Position numbers and translations under genes: made by a program
Shown: positions 47,614-57,700 of the stretch, one piece after another
Position numbering within the stretch: the stretch's first letter is position 1
How the letters are laid out: each line of letters begins with the position of its first letter
The notes under the pieces: model-generated
What the model was told of the DNA's origin: nothing
Seen by the model: only the letters and a program-made list of their open reading frames with translations
The model's database searches: none
Assembly: GCF_016545825.1 (NCBI RefSeq)
Contig: NC_052621.1
Span: 24,144,940 to 24,208,939 of the forward strand
From: Eucalyptus grandis
Taxonomy: Eukaryota; Streptophyta; Magnoliopsida; Myrtales; Myrtaceae
Direction of reading: 5' to 3'
DNA length: 64,000 nucleotides

Positions 47614-48250
47614 TCTCCCATTTTTCCTCTCCTCACGTCACTTCCCGCCCTAACTTTTTTTTTCTTTCTCTCTCTCTCTCTTCTCTTTCCCCCTCTCGAC
47701 CGAACCCCCCTTCTCTTCTTCTTCTTCTTCTTCTTCTTCTTCTTCTTCCTTCCTCTTCGGCTGCCGCTTCACCCACCACCACACCGCCGCCCTACTCACC
47801 ACCACCTCTTGGCCACCGAACCACCACCACCCACCGCTCGTCCGACGAACCGTCTCGCCGTTGAGCCTGATGAGCTGTCGCGCCGTCCGCACCGCCCCTC
47901 GACGCCTCACGGCCCCTCGACGCTCGCTCGACCCCCTCGATGCCCTCAACGCTCGCTCGGCGCCTCTCGGCCCCTCGACGCCGCACGGCCCCCTCGACGC
48001 CGCCCGACGTCCCTTGATGCCGCTTACCGCCCTCGACACCGAAGAAACTCGCCTCCTCCAGCTTCGATCACAGGTCTAATCTCTTGTTGTTTATGCTCTT
48101 AACTGTTAGATCTAATCTAACATTTTAGCTGCTTTATTTGGTCGATTTCTGAGATGTGAGTGTCATGCTTGTGTGCCATGATCCAAGTAAGGGCAGGGAA
48201 TTTGTGGGGGTTGTCATGTAGGTTCTTCCGTATCCCAAAATAAGACCAAG

Positions 48251-48850
48251 ATGGCTATTCTGGGATCTTCATCTTGCTGTTCAGTGGCTATTGTTGGGGC
48301 TGTTCTTGTTCTGGTTTTGAATGGGGCTGATTTCCTCCAGAAATATTAATTTTTTGGTGCCTGGTCTGCAAAATTTGGTAAATGTAGCTGATGTTTATTC
48401 CGTTTACTTGCAGTACAACACTAAATACTATTATGAGGTTGGAATTGGATACACGGTCCGACAGTTCTAGTTCATTACTCCTCCAGAGGTTGGCCCTGAT
48501 GTTTCATATACTTTCAGTCTCATAGGTAAAGTAAATCATATTGTCATGCATAGATAGTCAATGACTCAGAGTAGCTTCAAAAGCTCATTCTTGTGTATGT
48601 ACTATGAGTCTTTGTAGAATCATTTAGTTTTGATAATCATTATCATCAATAAGTCGCAGCAAATTTAGTTCTGCCGGTAATTTACATGCATCCATGGTTC
48701 TACTTCTTTCTGTGCTCAACATGCCGATGACCATTGCAGGGGATCTTGGTCAGACTTTTGATTCAAACCGAAGCATAATCTGCAAAGGACAGACTCTATT
48801 GTATGTTGGAGACTTGTCATACGCGGATGATTATCCCGACTAGAGGCGGG
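48251..48850 (+). pseudogene. Captured purple acid phosphatase gene fragments (signal peptide and two exons)
   Basis: At 48251 an ATG opens MAILGSSSCCSVAIVGAVLV, a secretory signal-peptide-like start. After a cag acceptor, 48414-48525 encodes YNTKYYYEVGIG ... ITPPEVGPDVSYTFSLIG. The exon ends with a G before a gtaaag donor. After gcag at 48739, the next exon (from 48740) gives [12 protein letters not shown] ... [19 protein letters not shown]. The split Gly codon is in phase across the intron. GDLGQ and GDLSYAD are conserved metal-site motifs of plant purple acid phosphatases. An in-frame TAG follows the RQF codons (48469-48471, where the family has Trp) and another follows DYPD. The catalytic remainder is absent, so no enzyme can result. 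Plant members are secreted metallophosphatases. Confidence 0.82.
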
Positions 48851-49150
48851 AGGTTTATCCACGGCAACATACCTTGAAGGTTGCATCTTTGAGTTTGGCC
48901 TGACTTCTCCGATCCGCACTCCTACAAAGTGCCTCCTAGAACTAGAAGTGCGGGTTATCGGTATCCGAAGTCATGAAAACTCGGAGTTTTGGAGTACTGC
49001 TCCTTGAAGGATTGTCAAAGTGTCGGACCCCGTTATGGTGAGTTCAAGCTATTTTTATGTATTAATCATTGATTTGAAGGATAAGCTCAAAAAAGAGTGA
49101 GGATTAACGGGTATAAGATTGTTTATTATTGTTGCGTTTATTTTTTTTTT
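48851..49150. other. Right interior of the hAT element, origin unknown
   Basis: This stretch follows the phosphatase fragment directly and no longer resembles it. No long ORF or repeat is seen. A T run and an A run (49138-49179) lie before the subterminal GGAACC-rich zone. Confidence 0.4.
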
Positions 49151-49389
49151 TTAAACTAAATATGAAAAAAAAAAAAAAGAACTCGTTGGAACTCGGAACC
49201 GACCCGGAACCCGTGACGGGGTAGGTTTCGTGTTCTTGGTTTCGACGGGTAGGTTCCAAGTTCCAAAAATGAGGAACTGTACCCGAGGGTAGGTTCCAGG
49301 TTCCATGCGGAACCGAACCGGAACCGGGAACCGCTCACCCCTAATAAATATAATATCGAGACATATAATAATAAAAACTGAATACAAAT

Positions 49390-52300
49390 TGGTTGAATTT
49401 ACCACTGGGTATTTCTTTCGCTGCTGAAGAACAATCGATCGCACCGGCCGTGATGCTTGCTTGGGCTAATCCTTCAGCCTGGCCCCGATGCCGCTTGGGT
49501 CAATCCTTCGTGGCCGTGATCTTTGGGCCAATCCTTCACCCGGCTATCTTCTACCTTGCCTTCTTCGAACATTTGTTCAATTTCATGACTTACCGAGGTT
49601 CTTCTTGTGACCTAACAAACACATTACATACAAGGCCAAATAGGATATTATGTACATTTTTATGATAAACGACAAGAAAGCAACATAAACATGAAATAAA
49701 TTTCATGACTTACCGGGGTTCTACTTGTTGACCGAAGAACAAGTCGACTCACTTGGCCCCGTCGTGTGCATTTCTCCAACTGTCTCTTCACTAGGCCCTT
49801 CACCTTGCCTCAACGGTTGTTGTTGCTTCCTCAATTGACAACCTTTAATATTGTGGCCTGTTAGGCGACAATAAGAGCACGTGATCTTTGCACCTTGCCT
49901 GCTCATTCTTTGCTGACCCGAGACCTCTCCCTCCGCCATTCTTCGTCTTCGTTTTTTCCTTCCAATTTTCTTCTTTAGTGGCAAAGGTTGAGGTGCTTCA
50001 TGATCCGTGGGCTCCCAAAACTTGCTACTTCTAATTGGCTGCATCATGAATTGATAGGAAGCAAGATATTTTGATTTATGGTACCAATCATCGATGTAAT
50101 CATCTCGTATTGTCGCCCTTCAACTGGATGGCACATATGGCATGTGCACATGGAATTCCACTTACTTGCCATGCTCTACATGAACACTTCCTACTTCCTA
50201 GATTGACAACATACTTATCTCGCACCCTTCATTATCTCATATCCGTCATCTCCATTCCAAATGGGATGACAATGCGTACTTGCAGCCAAGTTCTCATCCA
50301 ATTTCTTGACAATCCTAGGACCATATTGTCTTGTCAACTTTGCAGCCTCATCTCTTTGTTTCTGCAGCCGAGTCATAACCGCAACTCGTATATCTTCAAG
50401 CATTGAGATGACTGGTTTGCATCTCGGCATCTATTATCTTCGAATTAAAGACTTCACAAATGTTGTTGTCGACGTTATCGCACTTGAACTCCTCACTAAA
50501 GAATGCCCCGCACCAATGCTTCGGTTCTAGTTGAAATAGGGTAGCACAACCTTCCTTTGTCAACTGAAGCAGTCCTTCTTTGGCTATTCTAAAGTCATTC
50601 ATGTTTGCACTCTTTGCTAATTGCTAAAATTGCAATTGCAGCTTATCCCCTTTATAGTTCTTTGCCCATTTCCGTATATGTGCCGCGCACACATTCGATG
50701 TTCAGCATGGGGCAACAACTGGCTACCGCCGGAACCAATCCCGCAATAATTCAAAGTAAGAAATACTAGAGTAAATTACATGTTCATATTACAAAGCAAA
50801 GCAAACTATTGACTAAATTTTTCAAAAAGCAAGCATTACCTTTTGTTGGTCGCTCATGAATGCCCACCCTTCCCCGTTTGTTATCTCCAAGTCAGCCATC
50901 AGATTTTTCAAGAGCCAGGACCAATTGTCCTTGTTCTCAATCTTTACAATAGCCCAAGCTAGTGGGAACATTTGGTTATTCGCATCTCTTCCAATCGCTG
51001 TCAACAATTCTCCCTTACACAAGCCCTTCAAGAAACAGCCGTCCAATCCTATAATCCGTCTACAACCAGCTAAAAATCCTCGTCTGCATGCATCAAAGCA
51101 CACATAGAATTTATCGAACTTGGTCCTATGATTAGGAAGCGGTCTCTCAATCACCTCTACATACACTCTACTTGTAGGGTTTTGCAGCCTACACTCCCAA
51201 GCATACTCCCACACCTGCCCATATTCCTTAGCATACTGACCAATAAGTATCTTTATCACCTTTTGCTTTGCTCTTTTGCACTGATTCCTAGATACATTGA
51301 TGCCTACACGCTCCTTCACCAACATCCTAAAGTTAGCAATTTTCATCTCGGGCATCACCTTGATCAGATCGAAGAAGTGCTTAGACAACCATGCACTCGT
51401 TACCCTTTTGTTTAGAAAATTAATGGAACAAGTGTGTTCCTCTTGGTAGGCTCTAATCTGAAAAGACCCACTCTTCTTAACAAACGCACCGTAAATCTTC
51501 CATGGACAGTTTTGCTGCGAACACCTAGCTCTTACAAATTTCTTGGTATTTCTAATGAAATCAATATTTCTTTGTGCAGCAATGGAGTTATTCAGTATAG
51601 CTTCCCTAAATTGTATCACATCATGGAATTTCATACCTACTGACAAAGTAGGAGAGGCAACAGATGGATCATAGGAAGGAAACTTACTTTTCCTTCTACG
51701 CACAACTCGTTGATCTTCTTCAACTTCGTCCTAGGAAGTTGCGGTGTCGATATTTTCTTCATAATCTGTCTCTAGGACCTAGCCAGCAACACCAACATTT
51801 GCAGGGCCTTTGTCTCTATTTGGATGAATAGTTACATGCAAAGTTGCAAATCTATCTGACAAAAAGTCCATTTGTTTTTTCCTTGACTGTGTAAGCTCCT
51901 CATCGTCGGCGTCACTTAAGATTAATAAATTTTCAGCTTCAGCAGCCAACCCTTCATCGTCATCGTCATCGTCATCATCACCGTCACTGGATTCAGCTAC
52001 TTCCCAATCTAATTCAGTGATTGTGACATCACCCATGTCACAATCGCTCCGGTGAACAGCATCTCGCGCCCCTCTCCTCCCCATCCCGTCCATCATGCCC
52101 TACTTCATCCCTAACCTCAGTACTAGCTTGAATACCATCTCCTCCTTCTCCTACTTGGGTGTTATCTCTGTCATCATCTTCGTCCTCACTATCACTATTG
52201 TTTTCAACAAACACTTTCGCCTCTTCGCCATGAAGATAATGATATAAGACATCCCTAAAACCATTATCATCTTCCAAAACTCTCAAACCATCTCTCAAGC

Positions 52301-52503
52301 CTTTCCCAAGAACACAAGACAAGAACTTTTGTACTCTACAAGGCAAAAATGTCACTATATCCCTAACAAATCCAATATAAGATGCCTTCTTTATATCTAC
52401 AAAGATAGTACCCTCATTCCCCCTCATACTCCCACTCATCCTCCCCAATCACAAAATCTCCACCGTAGTAAACGATGACAGCAACATAGTCTTTATGCGC
52501 CAT
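49390..52503 (-). pseudogene. MULE-2 transposase (mudrA-like), degenerate
   Basis: An ATG at 52503 opens MAHKDYVAVIVYYGGDFVIG, a common plant MULE start, and a one-base shift in a G run follows near 52430. Next comes an acidic region (52210-51930, Asp/Glu runs). The segment 50822-51703 encodes the DNA-binding MuDR domain (MKFHDVIQFREAIL, VRARCSQQNCPWKIYGAFVK) and the first part of the transposase core (FYVCFDACRRGFLAGCRRII, GLDGCFLKGLCKGELLTAIG). Near 50840 a gtaatg donor begins an intron. The core resumes at about 50720 with PHAEHRMCARHIY and a stop. Then come 50396-50602 (LFQLEPKHWCGAFFSEEFKC) and a SWIM-type zinc site (CSCRAWQVSGIPCAHAICAI, about 50110-50190). A basic stretch and a CCHC knuckle (CSYCRLTGHNIKGC, about 49840-49880) close it. 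At least three frameshifts and two stops make it inactive. Confidence 0.83.
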
Positions 52504-53300
52504 TTCGCAACAAAAGAGGACAAATATACAATTAACTTTTGGGACCACATTCACAAAGAACAGAAAATTGTAAGTGGAGGTCCCTACACTCTTTATTAAA
52601 GAAAAGAAAAGAAGAAAGAGAGAGGGAAGATGCGGTCAGACGACAGCTACAGCTTGAAAACAAGAGGCCTCAGGACAAGGACAAATAAAAATAAAGATGG
52701 GACCACCCGACAACTGCTTTGATTATGCCGTCGTATTCCTTTAAAATATGGAGAGATTCCTTAGCATGGGTCCTCAACAATGCAATTTATATAAAAAAAT
52801 ATCCAGAAGTCCCCATCCCCACAACCTTCGATTCGAACATGTCCAAAGTCCAATACTCGAACCCTAACAATCACCAATCATCGCACATTTCACATCCGAC
52901 CACTACAAATTACTTTCGCACATCACAATTCAACACCCTAAATAAATCACACATCACAATGGATGAGGCAACGTCGAGCCCTACACCGAGCCCTAATTTT
53001 CCCCCCGCCGAGCCCTACATCGAGCCTATATTTCAATGCCGCTCTTAAACTGTCAATTCGAACCCCCCAATAGGATTGTAGCACCACATCTGAGCCATAA
53101 ATCTCACATCAAGCCTAAGCTTTCCCAGCCGACCCCCAAATTTCAAGTCCGAGCCCTAATAAACGAGTCGGAGCCCTAATTTCACCACAGGGGAGAGGAA
53201 GAAGAGAAAAAACCTGAGCAAATCGACGATGGCGAGCGATCACCTGCGAACGGCGAGCTGTGAACGGCGATGGATGGAGAGGACGTCAGACCTAGTGTGA
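52504..53300. other. 5' region of the MULE-2 transposase
   Basis: No gene on either strand. It probably contains the transposase 5' UTR and promoter side, with 'cgagccctaa' words repeated four to five times (52840-53180). Confidence 0.5.
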
Positions 53301-53330
53301 ACTGACGAAAGGTTAAGATCCAAATAAACC

Positions 53331-53410
53331 AAACGACGTCGTTTAATGCTAAGGAAAAACGACGTCGTTTAGTTTGGCCAAATGCACAGTGGATGGGGCG
53401 ACGTCGTTTT
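53331..53410. promoter_or_regulatory. Three AAACGACGTCGTTT-type palindromes, right side of MULE-2
   Basis: aaacgacgtcgttt occurs at 53331-53344 and 53357-53370, with a third, imperfect copy (gcgacgtcgtttt) at 53398-53410. They mirror the two palindromes upstream of the GRF gene at the other end. Confidence 0.5.
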
Positions 53411-53469
53411 CCTCCTCCACGTGTGCTTTTTTTAAAAAAAAAAAAATTGCCACATCAGTTAAGCATGTC

Positions 53470-53629
53470 GCCGGAAAATGCCACGTCTGCATTTTGGCCG
53501 GTTTTTGGCCGGATTGGCACTTAAGTGTTCCATTTTACTCCGATAATGGCACTTAAGTGTACCATTTTAAAGTTATGGCACTTAAGTGTCCCTCCGTGCC
53601 AAGTTATGGCACTCCAGGTGTCCCAACCT
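53470..53629. repeat. MULE-2 right terminal inverted repeat
   Basis: Inverse match to 44642-44790. It has perfect CACTTAAGTG palindromes at 53518-53527, 53550-53559 and 53579-53588, spaced as at the left end. Confidence 0.82.
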
Positions 53630-53640
53630 CAGTGAAAATG

Positions 53641-53940
53641 TATGGTTGAGATTACTGTTTCAGGAATTGGGTTGCAATTGTAGGACCAAGCCTACAAAGT
53701 TGTATTGTGATAATTAGGCTGCAACTCATATAGCTTCAAATCTAGTGTTTCATGAAAGGACCGAATATATAGAGGTGGATTGCCACTTTGTGAGAGAAAA
53801 GGTGCAAGACAAGACAATTGAGACCTCGTACATGCAAAATGAGGGTTAACCGGCCGACGTTTTTACCAAAGCCTTACCCAATGGAGTAACTCAAGAAATG
53901 ATAAGCAAGTTGACCTCAGACGAGGTTTTTGGTCCAACTT
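53641..53940 (+). pseudogene. pol: Element C RNase H, C-terminal end of pol
   Basis: After MULE-2 the frame reads LFQELGCNCRTKPTKLYCDN, then AATHIASNLVFHERTEYIEV, DCHFVREKVQDK and ADVFTKALPNGV, and stops just before the polypurine tract. This is the standard Copia RNase H ending. Confidence 0.82.
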
Positions 53941-53949
53941 GAGGGGGAG
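53941..53949 (+). other. Element C polypurine tract
   Basis: gagggggag directly precedes the TGTTGGCATG start of the 3' LTR. Confidence 0.8.
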
Positions 53950-54217
53950 TGTTGGCATGATTTTCTCTCCTATCTTAGGAAATGACATTTGTTAATATTG
54001 TATTCCTATAATTCTAGGGGGTCTTCTCTTTTCAAGTTATATTCCAGTTACTTGTTTCCTTTGTTATAGCAACTTTTCTTGTACATTGGGCTGAAAAATG
54101 GTAGATATTCGATACAACAAAATAACAAAAGAGATTGAGAACTTTTGTCCGAGGATGTAGGGATATTGCCGAAACTTGTAATTTTTCCGTTTTTGTGTGA
54201 TAGTTTGATTTTCTACA
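53950..54217 (+). repeat. Element C 3' LTR (268 bp)
   Basis: tgttggcatgattttctctc ... gattttctaca. It matches 7101-7129 plus 28953-29192. Confidence 0.9.
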
Positions 54218-54253
54218 TAAACTATAATGAGACAAAGTAGAGACTGAGCTTAC

Positions 54254-54698
54254 TGTAAGAGTTTTCCTAATATAGACTACATTAATTGATATTGTAATTT
54301 ACCGTTTTATGAGGTTTGGTCTAATGTGAGATAGAAAGTTTCTTAATTAGTCTAATATGGGGTTGGTTAGCGTGAGCCGAGTTGAGTCTAGCTCGTAATG
54401 AGAGGGCCTGGTTGGAAACTTTATAAATAATGCTCAAATCTCTCCTTTAACCCTAATTCTCACAAGTATCCTCACAAAAGGAGCATTAACTTAATGCTTA
54501 AGGGTGAGTGGGCCATCTTATTGAGCTAGTGATATGAAGGGCAATAGAGGAGAATGACTTGTGCGTGGATCATTGCTTTTCCGCTTTCGCATCAAGAATG
54601 ATGGATTCCAAAAACAAGTGTGTTCATTTTTCTACCCAATCATATTTGCTCTTGTTATGGTTATGGAGATCTTGGGGTTGCATATTTTGTATCCAACA
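54254..54698 (+). repeat. Element D 5' LTR
   Basis: It aligns with 59777-60214 over its length and ends tttgtatccaaca. It holds a TATA-like tataaata at 54422-54429. Confidence 0.88.
54422..54429 (+). promoter_or_regulatory. Possible TATA box in element D 5' LTR
   Basis: tataaata lies about 170 bp into the LTR. The matching place in the 3' LTR (after ttggaaact) is deleted. Confidence 0.45.
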
Positions 54699-54700
54699 TG

Positions 54701-54712
54701 TGGTATCAGAGC
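54701..54712 (+). other. Element D primer binding site
   Basis: tggtatcagagc lies 2 bp after the 5' LTR, the canonical tRNA-Met site. Confidence 0.85.
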
Positions 54713-57700
54713 AACTGTAACTTAGAACTCAGATGCATAGAATTTTTGTCATAACTTTGAGATTTTCGTGATTTTTTGTTCAATAAAAATCAAATTTAGT
54801 CACAAATTCAGACTGGGCTCATTGAGAAGAGCAAATCCATGGGTGGCACGTCGCTGGGGGAGGCACCACGTGCCCCTACGTGCAGCCATGAGCCACCAGG
54901 GCTTTGAGCACACACCCCCTGCGCGTTCACGCGTAAAGGCTGATGTCACGATGACATTAATGACCTGGGTCTAACCCAACCTAACTCAACCCATGGACCT
55001 AACCCAACTCGTTGATTGCCCGAACTAGTCAACCAGTTAGATTGGACGGTTGAACCAGACGGTCGAGCCGGGAACCGGTTGGACCGCTACTGGTCAGACC
55101 GATTTTGACCAGCCTTTACACCCACACGTGAGCTCCACGCGTTGCGCACTCAGGCGGCGCATACGGGCGAGTGGAGGCTTCGATGGGTGCGTGGCTAGCG
55201 GCTTCTGGTTCGTATGACCATTCTCTATCTTGTGGTGTATTTATTTTACATATTTGATGATTTTATGGATGTGAAAATACATACGAAACCCTATACGTTT
55301 ATTTTTAGTATATTTTCGTGTATTTTTCTTGTATTTTTCTGTGATTTTGGAAATACATGTATTGATTTACAGGTACGTTATCACATAAACATTATAAAAG
55401 TGTGATTCATTAATAAAAGTCAAACTTTATTGTGAACTGAAGCTAGCTTAATGAGATACGACCATTATAGGATAGCATTTGAACTATGTGTTGAGGTGGC
55501 GGGAAACAGTAAAAGGTTATGAAACTTTTGTTGCTCAAGCATACCCCTTTACACACATTTTGATGTATTTTTGTTTCTTTTTGGTAACCTTTGAATGATG
55601 GATATCTTAAGAACTCATGGCCAAAATGAGGTATACTATTTAACACATCTATTGAATGTGGGTAATGCATGTTAGTTAAATTATTGGATATTATACCTAA
55701 ATTCATCTAATCACCTGTTAATGTCTATCAAGTTGAACATTTTTGTTGATGGTTAAAAAGTATGACGACATTTATGCAGAGCAATAGTATCTACTGTTAT
55801 AGTTTAGATATTTGGTTTTATGATTTGATTTAATTAATAGGCTACTGGTTGATGCAATGATAATTTGTTACTTAAAATTGGCTAATGAATCAACTGTCAG
55901 GCTTGTCAATCCAAGGTACCATGTATTGCTATCGATGTTAACTTGTGAGAGATCTTCTGAATCAGTATTCTTTTTTATGTTGTTCTGGTAATTTGTAATC
56001 TGGTTGCACAAGAGACACTTTCTTTATGTATGATTTTCTTGAATGAATAAAGTAGTGTAATTAGCATGATATATGATTTTAGTGATAAAATGCCCTTATC
56101 ACTAATGTTAAGATCACATGTATATAGTATATGTGATAAGGAAAGTTTATATCCATAATATGAGAGAGTTTCAAAGATTCAATTGAGTAGTGACCGCCAA
56201 AGTGGCATACTTGATTGGGTTTGAGAAATATCGGTCTCGTATAATGATCGAGATGTCTCCTGGTCTAATGCGTGGCCATACTCGCAAAGGAGGTGATTGT
56301 GTAGTAGTTCATGGGGGGCTATATGATGGCGTGGTAGAAGAGTGACTGTTCCTAGTGATTCATATACTCAAAGATAATGAATTCACGAATGTTAGAATAT
56401 ATTCTCATAACCGCTATCATGTGGTGAGTGTATAATTGCATGTCATGTTTTCTGCCCAAATGTGATTATACGATTTTGCATGTAACTCTCTGGATGTGTA
56501 CCTGTACGTCAAGTTACACAATACTCACATAATGCTAATTATATACATTGTTTGTTTTTCAGTCACATTATTTGTAATTAATAACTTCACTATTATTGAG
56601 GTTTTTACTAGTTCAAATTTTAAATAGTGGAAATAAGATTTTTTATTTGGTAAAACAGCAATTGGATTTGCTTGTTATTTATGAAGCTTTTCATTTAGGA
56701 ACATTTGAAAAGTAGTTTATCAACTGACTGCACTGTTAAAAGATAATGGAAGCCTTAGTGACTTGAAATGATGTCTTGTCTAATACCGAATAAGGACACA
56801 TCTGCAAGGACTTTTTAACATAATGATATATACGCCTCATATATAGTTGAAAATGTTGTTTTCAAAAGTTTTTGTCTAAGGAATAATCTCACACATGTCT
56901 AAAGAAAGAATAAAAAATGTGATAATGTTGATATCCTGTCTACTCTTAACAGTTATCTAAAGATTTCTATAGAATATTATGGAAGTAAAATGACCGAGAT
57001 AAAGAATAAAACAGTTAGAATTAGTCTTAAAGGTTGTCAGGCCTAACTGTGGTGGTGAGTATTTTGACAAGTATGACAATACTGAATAGCTTAAAAGGTC
57101 ATTTGTTAAATACTTGGTAAATTCTAGGGTGATAACTTAATTTACTATGCCTGAAAATCCTGAGTCGAGAGGCATAATTGCACCATAATGAATATGGTGA
57201 TGAGTATGAAGAGTAAGACTAATTTATCCGGTCTTCTGCAAGTTGATATTTGGAAAGCAACATTTTCACATACAAAAATGTGTTTTTTACTAAAGTTGTT
57301 TCCTAAACTTCTTTTGAGTTATCGACTAGACGTAATTTTAACTTGAATCATATTAAAATTTAGAAGTGTCATGCAGAAGTGAGGTTTATATAATTCAAGA
57401 TTAAGTGCATTAGAATTCAGATCCACTCGGAATTATTTTTTTTTTACCTAGATTGTTCAAATGGTTATCGATTTTATAACCCTAATGAAAAAACAAGAAT
57501 TATGGAATTACAAATTGTAAAGTTTCTAGAGTTCGACGTAATTGTAAATAATAGTTGCTTTTAAACTATTAAGGAAAATAGTATGATGGAGATCACTATG
57601 TCTTTGTCTTTACTTATACAGCCAATTGTGGAATCTTCTATACCATAGACTAAACTTATTGAGGTTCAATGTACTATTCTTGATATAGTTTATGATAAAA

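Larger units (their letters stand above)
47354..49343. mobile_element. hAT-type transposon inside MULE-2 carrying host gene fragments
   Basis: The 1990-bp element has perfect 11-bp inverted ends, TAGGGGTGAGC...GCTCACCCCTA, and a perfect 8-bp TSD ATAAATAT (47346-47353, 49344-49351). An 8-bp TSD and TAGGGGTGAGC-type ends are the hAT pattern. Both subterminal zones are dense in GGAACCGG/CCGGTTCC words. No transposase is present. The interior holds pieces of a purple acid phosphatase gene. A TC run (47583-47607), a CTT run (47712-47755) and a GC-rich stretch (47760-48060) fill the left half. Confidence 0.88.
44642..53629. mobile_element. MULE-2: two-gene Mutator-like element (degenerate autonomous type)
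   Basis: It is flanked by an 11-bp repeat CAGTGAAAATG (44631-44641, 53630-53640). The exact ends are uncertain by 1-2 bp, because Mutator TSDs are normally 9-11 bp. Terminal inverted repeats share 'gtgccataacttggcacgg' and 'cacttaagtgcca'. Without the nested hAT element it is about 7.0 kb. It carries a transposase on the minus strand from the right end and a GRF zinc-finger gene on the plus strand from the left end. Removing it rejoins element C's RNase H (ATTTSE to the downstream WLRLLFQELG-like segment). Confidence 0.88.
7101..54217 (+). mobile_element. Element C: Copia retrotransposon carrying all the nested insertions
   Basis: The 5' LTR is split (7101-7129 plus 28953-29192, 269 bp) and the 3' LTR is 53950-54217 (268 bp). 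Removing element O, element S, MULE-1, MULE-2 and one TSD copy for each leaves about 4.96 kb, a typical autonomous Copia size. Coding order is gag, protease, integrase, RT, RNase H, all on the plus strand and full of stops. Flanks are taaat (7096-7100) and taaac (54218-54222), a 5-bp TSD with one difference. The element sits in the intron of UGT copy A in antisense orientation to that gene. Confidence 0.88.

Noticed and set aside
47533..48102. 189-codon frame in the hAT element rich in Ser, Leu, Phe, Pro and Arg
   Set aside because: It is a translation of TC and CTT runs plus GC-rich sequence with no domain signal.
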